Both the position numbers and the translations under genes were made by a program. DNA of 60,000 bases from Lineus longissimus (lineage: Eukaryota; Nemertea; Pilidiophora; Heteronemertea; Lineidae): positions 14,510,001-14,570,000 of the forward strand of contig NC_088316.1 in NCBI RefSeq assembly GCF_910592395.1, read 5' to 3'. The notes beneath the pieces were generated by a model that did not search any database, was not told the origin of the DNA, and saw only the letters and a list, made by a program, of their open reading frames with translations. This document shows positions 10,158-22,925 of the stretch, in pieces. Numbering within the stretch: position 1 is the stretch's first letter; each line of letters opens with the position of its first letter.

Positions 10158-13100
10158 CTATTCATGCTCACTGAGCAAAAATGCCCACCTTTGAAAAAGA
10201 TTTTGTCCCATGTTACAAGATAGATTCAACATGTGATTCATTTGGACGTAATGGAATGAACATTCCAACAACAGCTTATTTGTGTTTAAACTAAAAATAA
10301 AAAAACACGACAAATTGTGAAAAGAAATCCTGGTGTGAATAAGCTTGCCAAGGTAGAGAGTGTTCATCAACCCTTCTCTCAGATTTCTTTGTGGTGTTGT
10401 CTTTAAGCAAAGTTATGTGTCACCAGCAGTATAATGTAGATCTTCTGAGAAAATGGTTATAAAACGTTGATATCATGATATGACATGCAGCTAAGTGGAG
10501 TCCATTCCACATCGCTGTCTATAATTTCTTCCTAAATCCAATCTTTAACGAATATATGATGAATTTGGTCTTCAAAGTACTTGGATAATTTTCAGTTTCA
10601 TATCCCAGGAATGAGAGGACTTATTCAAGAATAGTAGGCTGCGACTAATCACAAATCAAATCATATGATATATTGGGCCTCATTGCATTACATATCACTT
10701 TAGATTCCAGCTCGATTTTCTAGCAATTTTCGACATCTTTTTGGCGACTTGTGGCAATTTCTTTATTCTTTCCTGCAAGGAGATGTGAGGTTTATTAGAT
10801 TTCTGAGGATTTGGCGAAATGTATTTAATGTTCACAACAGAAGCATCCGGAGAACTCCCAATTCTTTCAATTGCGGTTAAAATGCACACAAACACTGGCT
10901 ATCATTCGTCAGGCTGCACCATTCTTGTTCCACAACAAATACTCTAATTTCACTTTTAAAAAGTCACCATCAGATATTCATTTTGTGCCACTATCATGAT
11001 GAACTTTTTACATGAATCAGTTTGCATGAGAAGTACCATATTTGGCGCTATGATTAATGGAATCAATCAAAGTTGCCTGGGCCAATACAGAACATCATAC
11101 TTGTGCAAAGCATTATCTTTTGCAAATTATTGTCCATTAAAGCTTGGTGTGTCATGTTCCCAAGAATCTCCACAATATTCTCCAAATTTGGTTTGTCTGT
11201 CCTGACCACCGCCAAACTTTTAGAAATCTACCACATTCACCCTAGAAACGTCCAAGTTCCCCCACTTTGTCCAATTAGCAATTCGGGCCCCTGGTCATTA
11301 TTAACCAATCAGAAGACATCTAACATGCTTGTTCGGCCCATGCCAGAACGACGCTTGATCGCCCTATGGATTAGGAAGCTCTCGATTGGTCAATACAGGC
11401 CAAGGGGCAAAATAACTTGCTGTATGACAGTGGCGAATGGAAGCGTAACAAGCGATCAGAGAAGAATCGCTTTACGGTATTCTACAAGTCGTTACATTAC
11501 TGATTCTTGCTTGCATTTATAACGTCTCCTACCGATCTCCGTTTTACAAGTGTATATAATGTGAATACTGTGTATATTTATTTGAAATTTATATTTGAAT
11601 ATTTTGTACTTGTTTATTTATTGATTATCACAGGAATAGCATTTAACGTATCTCCTATGGCATAATACTCTTACATTGCGAGTCACACGAAACAAATTAC
11701 ATGTATCATTAATTTTTGTCACTTTCTTTTTTATGGAAGTCCTATGTATATGTTCTTACTGCGGAATTATTTATACAGTGCTTGGATATATGGCTATATT
11801 TCAAATTGGTCTGTGGAATGATTCCACCTTTTTTGTTATGTTATGACTGCACAGTGCATAAATGGCTTGGTTGATAGCTGGGAACATAATACACGTTCTA
11901 GTAATTTGACCAAGAAGGCTCGTGTAGGTGATAAATGTAGAAATTTGGCAGTGATCAGACCTCGCGTAAAACAAATAAGATAAGTTCAAGCTGATTCATC
12001 AAATGCATTATACTAGTTCTGGGTCAAAGCAGACCCGCCGGAATCCTTTGTCCAAACGATTTTGTAGGGCTTTTGTCAGGGCCTTTCACCCCATTATAAT
12101 TATATCAGCCACTTTAGAGCCCGGCGAGCCCGTTGGCGCCCATAACTGGCACATTCAATTTGATGAACCGGTGTGAAGATATCGACAGATAAAAATGTTA
12201 TGAGGCTTGTGGGTTGAAAATCAAACGACTGTTGAACACGGAACACGTATTTGATCATGACGCAGGCACTCTACCCAGCTGGATACAGCCGTGCAGTTTT
12301 TAATCGTTAAGAAATGGCAATTCTTTCGCGAATGTATATATATTTTCTCAAATTTAAAAAAGAGGCATGTTGTTCCACATGTTAAGTTACATTGGCCTTA
12401 CATATTCGAGTTGTCTACTTTCCGCCATATCAAGATCAAAGAAGTCTGAGACTTTGGAAGTACATTGTAATACATGCATCATTTTATTCACCCTACCAAA
12501 TATTGGTTGACGATAGTAGACTTCTACAAGATAAATCGTCTTCTTTTCAATGGCTATCGCTACTGTTGGCTGGTTGTTTCCTAATCTTTGTCACAAAATA
12601 CTCGCCTTGAATCCTTTTTACTAGTCAGTAGTAGCGATTCTAAGGCTAATAGGGAAATGGCATTTTAATGAGGTTCTAAAACCCCTTTAAAACGCACGAG
12701 TACCAACCATCACGCCCTAGTACGGAAAAGTTAATGAACTATTTTATCACTGCACTTCCGAGTCCGACAAAATACCCTGTATTTCCTTCGTTCAGAGCTA
12801 CGGTATCGTTCCGTGAATTGATAAAAATTACTCTATAATCGGAGTTCAAGGAAAATGTAATTTTTTTCTGATTCATGTAGTTCCAAGGTCACAACTGCCC
12901 TCGCTGAATTACAAATTTAGTAGTCTTGATTACAACATATACATTCAAGTAAGTTGATACCGGTGTAATATATGTCGGGTAGTGTTTCGGTTTGTCAGTG
13001 TTACCTCATTATAAAGTAAAGGCTGGAACACGAAATTGATGTCTACTAATTGTGAAGGAAGGGCATCTTCCCACCGTCCAGTTGGTAGGGAGATACGGAG

Positions 13101-13591
13101 AATATCAAAAATGTTACACGGGCTGAAGTCATAGTGTGGTGACTGCAGAGGTACATGTAGTTAAAGTTGCGTAATTGCGTATCTGAGAATTGATGGGGAA
13201 TATACTTTTACAGAGTCATGTGTATTTTACTATGAAACGGAAATTTACTCGGAATGAGGACTCGAAATGAATGCATTTATTGTGATTTTATCATCAATGA
13301 AATGACCTTATAAATTGCTATGTCTGGTGCGCTTGGCAAGAGGCAATGGCCATATACGTAATTGAGAACACTGGAACAGCACTGTAGCTACGATGTTATA
13401 TTTTGAGTGTGCATCCTTTATACAATGTATGTTGCATTTTTCAGTAAGGTCATGTTTACTTAACATCATGCTAACTTAAACAGTCACCTTAAATTATTCA
13501 CGCCATTTTTATCAAACATTGCAACACTGAAGTAAATTGACACACTCGGTTTTAAAAGTCCATCGGAATCACAAATGAGAAAATTATTCCG

Positions 13592-13615
13592 TTAATTAAT
13601 TGATTAATTTGATTA
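13592..13615. promoter_or_regulatory. Cluster of overlapping TTAATTAAT/TGATTAAT homeodomain-type sites
   Basis: About 24 bases hold overlapping TTAATTAAT, TTGATTAAT and TTGATTAG words, cores bound by homeodomain and POU4-type proteins. The site lies 7.7 kb downstream of POU4 and 168 bp before the phased TGTAC repeat. Such AT-rich words occur by chance in AT-rich DNA, so this is only a candidate. Confidence 0.25.
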
Positions 13616-13782
13616 GTCAACAAAATGTGATTGTGATCTGAGCAGTAATCAACGCCATAAAAATCTTGATATATAGTGTCTCATCCTTACCAAAAAGTTA
13701 TGTGCAGTTATACATGTGCATCAATGTCCATGCGATAATGTGCACTTGATGTCAGGTTGATGTACATCATGAGTGCATTTCG

Positions 13783-13870
13783 TGTACATACGATGTACAG
13801 TTAATGTACATACCATGTACCGCTAATGTACATGCGATATACAGAAGATGTAAAGCTAATTTACAGACGA
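13783..13870. repeat. Eight 11-bp units of phased TGTAC repeat (4 x 22 bp)
   Basis: TGTAC or a one-to-two-base variant recurs at 13783, 13794, 13805, 13816, 13827, 13838, 13849 and 13860, exactly every 11 bp. Units alternate between TGTACATACGA-like and TGTACAGTTAA-like forms, giving a 22-bp higher-order unit. A further TGTACATC lies at 13761 out of strict phase. Unit divergence rises toward the right end. There is no coding potential. Confidence 0.8.
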
Positions 13871-16800
13871 GGGTCAGTTACTGTAATGCACAGTGATGTA
13901 CATCCACCTTATCTCTTCTTAGGGTGCTGCAGACTATGTTCTAAGTAAATCTTCCAAATAACGAGACTGTAGTATCCTGGCCACAACTCATTCAAATGCA
14001 GTAAAAGTCAGTACAGCCTTGCATTATTTATGGAGTAGTAAAGTATGCCGAGGAACGAGGTAAATTATACAAGGATCTACTGTTCTCTTTCTAATTGTTT
14101 TTTACCGTTCATGCACATGATAATCTATGTTTTGCTTAGCACAAACCCTGTTTTGTTGGTCTTCTTAGAGCCGGCCTGCACCTCAATTTGGGCCAATCTT
14201 CCACAGTATGAAATAAACCAAGATGTTAAATATAAAAACACAGTTTTATCTATTTTGTTTTGTTGTGTTTTGATATAGGTTGTCGGAGTACAAAGGCTCA
14301 AGCCAGATTTGAACGGTGTCATATCTTTCGAAGTGGATCACAAAGAAAGATTTTTTCCTTGAGGCTAAAGGTGGTTTTAACTCAAGAAAATGCCGAACTG
14401 TATTGCAATTATTTTGCGGAACATCTATGCAGCCCAAGTATACATTCCTTTTGAACAGCATGTGTTGCATCATAAAGCACTGAAAATCATCACAAAAACG
14501 CTTAGAAAACAAATCACAAAAGCTATTTCTTCATAAAAACGTCCCCATTGATATATACGCGCATACAATAGTGTATTTATGCATTATATCATCCTCCAAA
14601 CGATACTGTCATTATAGAAGATCTTTAATAGGCCTTTAGGATGCTAAGGCTGACGTGTCCTTCGTGATATGTTGGTTCAAGCACAATGGGCCTACTCTGC
14701 CTCAGGCAAAACTGATAGATAGTCAATTAGCTATTCACTTTAAGGATGTTAAAGCAAACTGCGTTCGAGACTCGAAGATTCCACAGTAGAGTGAAAAGAG
14801 CCCATAATAGGCTTGCATGAGTATAAGTAACTGTACCTTTGCGAATGTAACGAGTTTAGCAGCAGAAGAAATAGAGTGGAATCAACCGGGAAAAGAGTTA
14901 TGAAGACCACCAATCCTCCCTCTCAAAAACATGGATACCAACTCCGAAGGAAATGAAACTCAAACTCAAAAGCATTAAATAAGGACCTCTGGCGACATCA
15001 ACCAAATTCTCTCCCCATCATTGTACCGGCGGCTTGTAACAACGTTTATACATATATGCTATCCGAAGTACTGCCGAAACCATTCCCTCAATGTAGGCTA
15101 CGTGCATCTCGCGTACATCTACTTGCGAATAGTAGTGGACTCGAGCAGCACTTATGTAGACATGCCTGCCTCCAGATTCGAGCAATTATAGTTACGATTC
15201 CCCTTGGGTCCAATATACCTCTATCATGACATGTCCGACCTCATCACGGTATGGCCTGTTCTCAACCACCCGACGTTTTGATGCTAAGGAATGGCAGATT
15301 AGGTATCCCGATTCAACTATGACGCGTATATTAGGCAATGGCTTGTGGCGAGAATACGGCGCACTGGGGTTGAATATGGACTCAGACAGGGTACTGGTAA
15401 GTTTAGCTCTGGTAAGTTTCGTTCGAATAATGCATGGCACTAAGAGTGAGGTGGATGAAGAGACTTGCATTGCTAAATTTACTGTCATCGTAAAACTATG
15501 CACAGCAAAATCTGCAACATGCTACCCACGAAATCATGTCCAAACTTGTTTGGGCTTTATATAAAGCCAAAAACCATGGGCGAATTTGATCTTTGATATA
15601 AAGGGGTTAACCGCTGCTTAAAAAACTTTCCAACATAAGGTCATTAATTTCCTCATGAAATGCACATCATGTGCACACATGCCATCACAAATCATGTGGG
15701 ATAATACATTAATTAGTGAGACAATACTAGGACTGGTGGCACCCTGGCGCAGATAGGCGCCGAACACGACTGATTATCTCCCCGATGTCCCGCAGAACTG
15801 CTCCAGTTAGTCGCTAAATGGTTGATGACAAATGAAACCATTTTGTTTTTCGTTTGCGTTATGCTATATCATTCAGCGTGCTATGTATTTTATTACGTGT
15901 TGGAAGATGAGAATATATTTTTTCGACTAGACAACTGTTCGTATCACCAGAGTCTTTCAATAAATTTATTGATATGACTGTACGGAGCAGCCGGACACGT
16001 TGTATTGCCTGTACCTGCACACTGCTAGAAAAATTTCCAATGGCGTAGTAATCTGTAAAATTTGTCGCATTCCGAAATATTTTGGCACGAAAAAATCAGA
16101 TCAGATTACTAGATAAACTTACCTCGCCCTTCCTTTTTAAATGCTCTGTAAATAATGTAATTGCACTCATTCGAATTCGCCAACGCACTTGGATGGACGA
16201 TGTATTTTCATTTGGTGTATTCACTGTAATTTTCACATTCTAAGTTTATTTACAATCATTTCTATTGACGTTGGCATCTTATACCTCCAGCTACCAATTT
16301 GACAAAACGCATTCCGATTATTCTTGGCAATTTATCCAACCTATGCTTTTTAGAAAGGCCTAGAGCCATGTGCACTGTTTATCGAGATTTCTATTGTTAT
16401 GTTCTTCATGAATAACGTTGCATTGCAGTTTCAAATTGAAAAACTAAAGAAAAGAGATAGGGGACACGTAGGCCTAAGTTTGCCGATGCTACAGAGCCTG
16501 CTTGGAGGGAAAACATTGCTAAAGAAAACCAGTTTTTCTATAAATGTTAACAGGTATAAATCATATAATAAGCCTAGTGTTTACTTTTCTTGAGCAACAT
16601 TTATCTATCGTGGTGTTACATGTGCATACACAACATCAATGCCATATTTGATAAGTTTCATGTGTTTCTAATGAGTATTCATATCATATGATATTTATGA
16701 TATGGTTAATAAGTTTCGTTTCAGTATGTAAACGATTTAATCCTTGCTTTTTCAGTAACGGTGATTTAACGTACAAGATCATGAGGGCAGCCATGGTATA

Positions 16801-19800
16801 ATAATACATCAGACGCTTTGAACCTGTATATATAGACACAATCAAGTCCGCCTCCGCACACCCAATAAAGTTAAGATGACCTTAGGATGGTATACCTATA
16901 TCTAGAATGGAGTCACTCCCTTGGCTTTTTAGGCCTACGTGAAAACTTAAAAACAAAATTATCACTCAGCCTAGCAAGCGCATGCAATAGAATTTTCATC
17001 GCACCATCCGTTTTAAAATGCCACGTAAACCTTTATAACATTCCATGAAAACGTCGCTTTCGGGTTCTTGTTTTCACAAAAAGCCCAAATAATGCTTCAC
17101 GTTTATATTAGACAATAAAAACTCTTAGGGCTATGATGAGCGCTAGGAATAGAACGTATACATATGTACTTAGGTAAAAAATTCAAAAGAACAAATGAAT
17201 GCCATAGAAAAGTATATACATTTGGATCAATAGAATCCATCGATTTGAAGCTGAATGCTTTTACATGGGAAAACATGGATGTGATCCATCTCTAGTTTAC
17301 CAGAATCTGCTACATGTCTCATAAGAAGATAGCATTCAAGGATGCATGCCTCTCTTCGGCACCTTTAGTTGAAGTTGATGTGGTTAAAAGCCTACGTGTA
17401 CATTTCGCCAGGCCCCAGTCCTCATCATTGAAAGATGAGCGTTTTTGAAAAATTCGCCATGTTAATCGTTTCTCAGAACGCCTGCGGATGCGGAGTGCAA
17501 GGAATAATGTGGTCGGGGATAGGAACGCTTGGAAGAACACGTATTTGATAATTGATAAGTTTACATTCGTATCCACATATATATATGGCACGTCCATAAA
17601 TGTTAATTTGCGGTATTTTTGCTATAAATGTACATTGTATATGTCACATCGAGATTTATTCATTAGTGGTAAACACTGCGGGAATGCCAATTGGGGCGTG
17701 GGCACAAACTTTTCAAACCTTATAACTTATGGATCAGTGAATATTGCGTCGGCCCAACGACATTTTGAAGGAGAGGGCGGTGAAAAATTCTAAAAAGAGA
17801 ACTGCTTATATATTCAAGTGCAACAGCAACGATTGACTGTTCGTTCGCCATGCGCAGACTGTCACTTGAATTACCACATGTCCTCGATTAGCACTGCAGA
17901 ACCCTCTGCCTTATGACCGAAATGACCTTGACATTCGCCTAACCAAAAACCCCGTAGCGTCAGGGCCGGGAGAATCATACTTTAACCGATTGAAACAGAC
18001 AATACAAAATTCAGACCATTAAATCATGTTTCAAAACATCTTAAATAGAAATACAATATAGATTAAGCTAAAACCTGGTTCCTAGCTAATTCTACCTTCT
18101 TCGTCGGAGATGCATCATTTGGGTTTCCCCGAGGGATGGGGAACGCATCTGCGCTGAACTACCCTCCAGACTCCTTAAGATAATTAATTAAGAACACGCG
18201 ATGTATAAAGAGGTTGTGTGCGTGCGTTTCCCTTAAGCACAGCATGATATGCATTGTCTGAAAGATACTCTGGAATGCTTAATCCAAGTAATATGACCAC
18301 TGATTCCGCTGGGAGGGCATCTTTTAAAAGCTATCGGGTATTGATAGGGAGGCTCCTTATTACCATTAGGAAAGATTACATTGATTTCGGTTTGGTTAAG
18401 CTTTCAAAGATTTCAGATCAGTCGGTAGTTTGTTGAGCTGGCCGCGTCGTGCACGGATGAAGCCTTCTTCATCGCCTGGTATTGCTAAGGTACAACATCA
18501 GCCTGTGTGACAAGACAGCATACATAGTCCCGACAAATTCTGATTGAATGAAATCTTTTTTGCACAAAATGTAAAAGCCTGCGAGGCATAGTTTCCTTTC
18601 ACTTCCTCCATTTTCTATACATCAGCAAAATCTTAAAGAAAAAAAACAAAAAAGCCGAACTTCCAATAATATCCTAATATGGAACCCAGTAATATCTTCA
18701 CAATAAAATACATGTATCAAATAATCTTAAATGTTGGATGTTGTTTTGGTACAAGTATATCGATGAGATACTGCAGCACGTCAGAATTTTCAATCCATTC
18801 TCGTTTATTCAAACACTTATGATTTTTTGTTTAATTAGTCACCATCAATATAATTGGAAACACCCTTAACTTGGTCAAAGAACGCACTTTTTCTCTTCGA
18901 AAACTTTGCAATACGTCAGAATTGTCAATTCCTTTTGCATCTATTCGAATATTTACAATCGAACTTTTTCTGCCGTTATAGATATGAAAATTATATCTAA
19001 GGAATTTCATATTGAACTGAATAGAATACATTATACATTGTATATTCTTCTTACGTCAGATTTAGCAGCGGAGCGAAAGTCTATAGAATGTCATTATATA
19101 AGGTTAGAAGATCGATAGTTTCAACTTTGCACTGATATGTTTTTTTCTTCAGATTGTTGGGTGGTTTTGTTCGTTAAGGCGACGTGTGATTTCAGAAGGA
19201 CGTTCTGTTTGTTTGATATAATACTAGGAGACTTTGGAAATAAAGGTATTAGACAATTTAAAAATGTTTTAAACATTTTTTTCGCTCTCTCTCTCTCTCT
19301 CTGTGTGTATATTTGTTGAATTGAATCTACGTGTTACACTAAAATACGAACATTGTACTTTGCAGCCACAAAATCAAGCATAAGCACCATTTGCTAAGAA
19401 AGTGGCCAACTCTGTATCCCAAAATTCATCACCCCGCACGATTTGACTGAGATGCTTCATCACAAATTGGCAATTCGGTAGCCGAAAAACACTCCCCCTT
19501 TCAACTCTCGACAGAGCGGGACATGCTCGGGTGCTGTGTTGATATCTGTGCATAATTCATCCGACATGGAAGTTCCATTCGCCAATTTCATTAAGCTATT
19601 TACCCAGCATCACCAGAGTCTTTCTAAAAGGTATGAAACGTCGAGCTAATCTGATCAGGCGTGGTCTGTGATTGTCCAGGGTGCATGACACGTTTGAATT
19701 ATGTATCTCATTGTCAATAGCTGAAAGAGTAACAATTCTCCAGTTGCATCACATGTAGCTTTATATTGTATTTTAGTATACAAGTATACATGTTAATACA

Positions 19801-20270
19801 ATACAAAATAAAAATAAAAATTTGTGAATACTCAAAGTGTACTTTAGAGATGATGTCGTATGATCACCAAACTATTTTTTTTTGGGGGGGGGGGATATTA
19901 CAAGTCAACACTGAGCGAATCAATCCAGTATCAAATAACCGCGGTCGCTGCACATGCGGGCTATTATTACGTTATACGGCAACTCATTCTCTGGTTTTGC
20001 CATAATTTACCACATCTTGTTGCAATCAAGTTCAGCCCTGACATAATTTAACGCGTCTCCAGAGAGCTCTCCCGCTCGCCCATTGCGGGATGACTAGTCA
20101 CTTAATCTACTCGTTTAGCTCGTACCTTTCCCGTATAATTACGATTGGAGCGTTGAGACAAAGCCCGGGTACGCTCGGGGATGAAATCACAACGCGCTGC
20201 TGGTACTGTAGATTCCATTTTACTCTTTGGCGTGTTGTTCATTCTCTAACATTGCTTAAGCCAACGTTTG
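13871..20270. other. Intergenic DNA, no gene recognised
   Basis: Short overlapping open frames only, none with a domain I know. It includes a CT/GT microsatellite (19285-19308), a T9G11 run ending near 19894, and a 16-bp word (ATCACCAGAGTCTTTC) present near both 15948 and 19610, which suggests an old dispersed repeat. An ATGCGGGCTATTATTAC word near 19957 is also found inside the palindromic element at 20271-20440, so an older relative of that element may lie here. Confidence 0.5.
19285..19308. repeat. (CT)9(GT)3 microsatellite
   Basis: Nine CT units run directly into three GT units. A simple-sequence repeat with no sign of function. Confidence 0.85.
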
Positions 20271-20440
20271 CCGGTGTGACAGCGGATATAGTCCCCCTGG
20301 AGTCATAGTCCGGTAGCATTGTATTTGACCAATTAAGCAGCATGATCTATTGTACCGCTAACCCTAACCAAAACATTTAGCAATGCGGGCTATTGTTACA
20401 CGGACTATCAGCCCTAGGACTACTATCCCCGCCACACCGG
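20271..20440. mobile_element. MITE-like palindromic element (170 bp)
   Basis: The ends are inverted: CCGGTGTGACAGCGGATA at 20271 against the reverse complement of …TATCCCCGCCACACCGG ending at 20440. Complementarity continues inward through CATAGTCCG and CATTG words for about 50 bp per arm. No open frame is present. Size and structure fit a non-autonomous DNA transposon copy. No clear target-site duplication was seen. Confidence 0.6.
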
Positions 20441-20534
20441 TCCGACAGAGTCATAGAAAGACGCTCTCAGTGGTACTTCAACCATACATTCACAGAGCCG
20501 CATTGAGAAATAACCGTCCGTCTTAACAAGATGG

Positions 20535-20696
20535 GCCGAATTTACGAAGGGTGTTTAAGAGTTAGACGCGTGTAAATTCTACATAATCAGTTTCAGGGCC
20601 TAATGCAGTTTTCATGAAGAAACCCTGCAAGGCCCTGACTCTGTCTATTCAGACATTAAACGCTGTTTTAAGCTAAACACCCTTTGTAAATTCGGC
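20535..20696. mobile_element. MITE-like nested hairpin element (162 bp)
   Basis: GCCGAATTTACGAAGGGTGTTTA-type ends: bases 20535-20557 match the reverse complement of 20674-20696 at 22 of 23 positions. A second, inner inverted repeat (CAGGGCCT…AGGCCCTG-like) makes nearly the whole element foldable. Non-coding, and typical of a foldback or MITE copy. It sits about 95 bp from another palindromic element. Confidence 0.7.
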
Positions 20697-22913
20697 ATAT
20701 TTCTACAGTTATTGTTTCGGATCCTAAGCTAAAATGGACTATCTGGTGAATCCGATTGCTACATTCTACGTACATGTACGCATCAATTACGTGCCATGTT
20801 ATTTCCATCTTTAGCAATTATCAAAACCATACTGATCCAACAGGCAATGCATACATGCAAAAATATAAAAAAATTGATACACGGCAGGTACATGTACATA
20901 ACCTAATGTACAGCTCTTCAAACCCATGCCAACTTGAAACGGACAATAGCCAGAACACCACTGCTCCAGTACAAATCGCGTACCTCAATCTCTCAACCCG
21001 ATAATATGGTGATGAAAATTTGATAAGTATTGATGAAGCAATTGTGGTGACGGTCGGTGTCTCTCAAGACATCCTTCGCCGACCTCTCCGATTGCCGTCG
21101 GCACGGGCTCAGTCTGTTCAAGACGTTTGTCGGGGTCGGATTCGGTTCGTGTACACTGGCAACCTTGATGTACTGATGACATACTGTCTGTGTAAGGATC
21201 AATCGCTGTATTGGGATGGATCTTTCTATGAAGTACGCTGATTATTATTTTGTTTTTATTTCAACTTGTATCATTTTCTTGCGTTTATGGAAATTGTCGG
21301 AGAGTGTCCCGATTAAATTATTTTCATGAAATAGGCCCCGGTTGTCAGAAAGCGTGTCAGCACATAAAATTGTTTTGACCTGTCGTTTGCTGTACATCAG
21401 GATAAATGTACACGAAACAGCATGGTATAAAATGAATATTTCAGTGTGGCTTTTTTTTCGCGCTGCAGCGTCGTTCGATCCATCTATGCGCACCGGGTGC
21501 GATGACATTTCAAACTAGTTCCTGGCTTTTGTTGCATGTAAACCCTGTACCTGTCTAGTCAGTGTGGCCCTAAGGTACAAGTTTTCCACTCGAGGCAAAA
21601 TACATTTTTTTATCTTAATTCATACACTCAACAGCACTTTGGAAAACAAGTTGCACAATGAACGAGGTACCATATTCATTTACAAGCAGAAAAATTTTAT
21701 TTGTACCCACAAAATCCTTTTGTAAGAGAAAAAGCGATCTCTCAGTTTCAGTATACCATTACAACCAGATATAAGAGATATTCTAGGGTTCAAATCCCGG
21801 AGCTTTCTCTCAGTGATTTGCTCACGTTACGTTTTGTTGACAGCTGATGGCGTACCCCTTTAAAATGATCCTCATTTGATGACCCATGAGGACTATGGGG
21901 CTGCGAATGAGGGGGCAGGTGAACACAAGTTCAGTTCTGTGATTTCATAAGCGTGGGTGGATCTGTGTCGGCCGAGGTTGTAGACTGGTCGCACGAGGAG
22001 AAGCATTCATAAAAGAAACAAACATCTGACGTTCTGGATTAATCAGTTCCTTCTTCACAATCACGCCTTTAACAGTGTCGAGAAATGAGAGGCCGGCTCC
22101 AGCTGGACGCGGGTCATTGATGACCGCATGGCGTCCTTACTCAGACACTCCAAGGCACATCACTTGCCTTGACGCTGCGAATACCGATTGCATATCAGAA
22201 ACCATTTAAGAGCTTCTCTGAGGTGGAAACGACTCGGAAACGATTACTAATGTTTACAAGGAATTATGTTACCAGAGCCGGAAAATCTGTATTGAACATA
22301 ATGTAAAGATGTTCGATTTTTTTCGCTGCCGACTGAGTGTGCATTGAGTGTTTCGCTCGATTCGCCAATGAACGGGATAGGAGGTCCAATAGCCGAGACC
22401 CCGCAATTGTCAGCAGTGTTTTTACCTCCGAGATGCGGCAGAGGTTTTTTTCCGGATGATGTTTCTCATCTTGAACTTCATATCTTTCCCAGTGGGGGCT
22501 CCATGACAATTTTCTCCTTTTGGTAATTGCGCAATCGCGGCGATGATTCCATCCCTGATATATCAGGCGTCAGTTCTATAGTTGATTCAAATTTTGCTGG
22601 GTACACTTTATATGGCAATTTGGTGGGTGTTTCAAGTGATGATTTTTATCCCGGGGTTTCATATGCGTCGCATTCTGTCTATCTAGTCCCTCCTGATTTG
22701 TCAACGATAACGAAAAATGAGGACATGAAACAATAACAATAGTTTTGACAGTGCCTTGGGAAAAATAAATCCCGTATTCCTGGCGTCCGTAGTGCATTAT
22801 GTCATCTCTGGGCGGCACTTGGTAAGGCGAGCCCGAGATGGATGGTTATCAAACACAGCCTGTTGGCACTTGATGGGTTCTCATGGCTAGCAGAGGCGGT
22901 GGGCATACGCTAG

Positions 22914-22925
22914 GTTGCCATGAAC
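22914..22925. promoter_or_regulatory. RFX/X-box-like site
   Basis: GTTGCCATGAAC fits the X-box half-site GTTGCC followed by a degraded RGYAAC half. RFX factors drive ciliary genes in sensory neurons, which would suit a POU4 locus. One motif match is weak evidence. Confidence 0.2.

Larger units (their letters stand above)
9321..13754. other. Intergenic DNA, no gene recognised
   Basis: AT-rich DNA with only short open frames. The longest (11073-11522, +) lacks any domain and overlaps a rival frame. It contains a 95-bp tandem duplication (9969-10157) and a dense run of homeodomain-type TAAT cores at 13592-13615. Confidence 0.5.

Noticed and set aside
11073-11522. 149-codon + frame
   Set aside because: Overlaps another frame of similar quality and has no domain; not reported as a gene.
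21775-21810. tRNA B-box-like GGGTTCAAATCCC
   Set aside because: The expected A box, anticodon arm and paired acceptor stem are not present at the right spacing. At most a tRNA-derived remnant.
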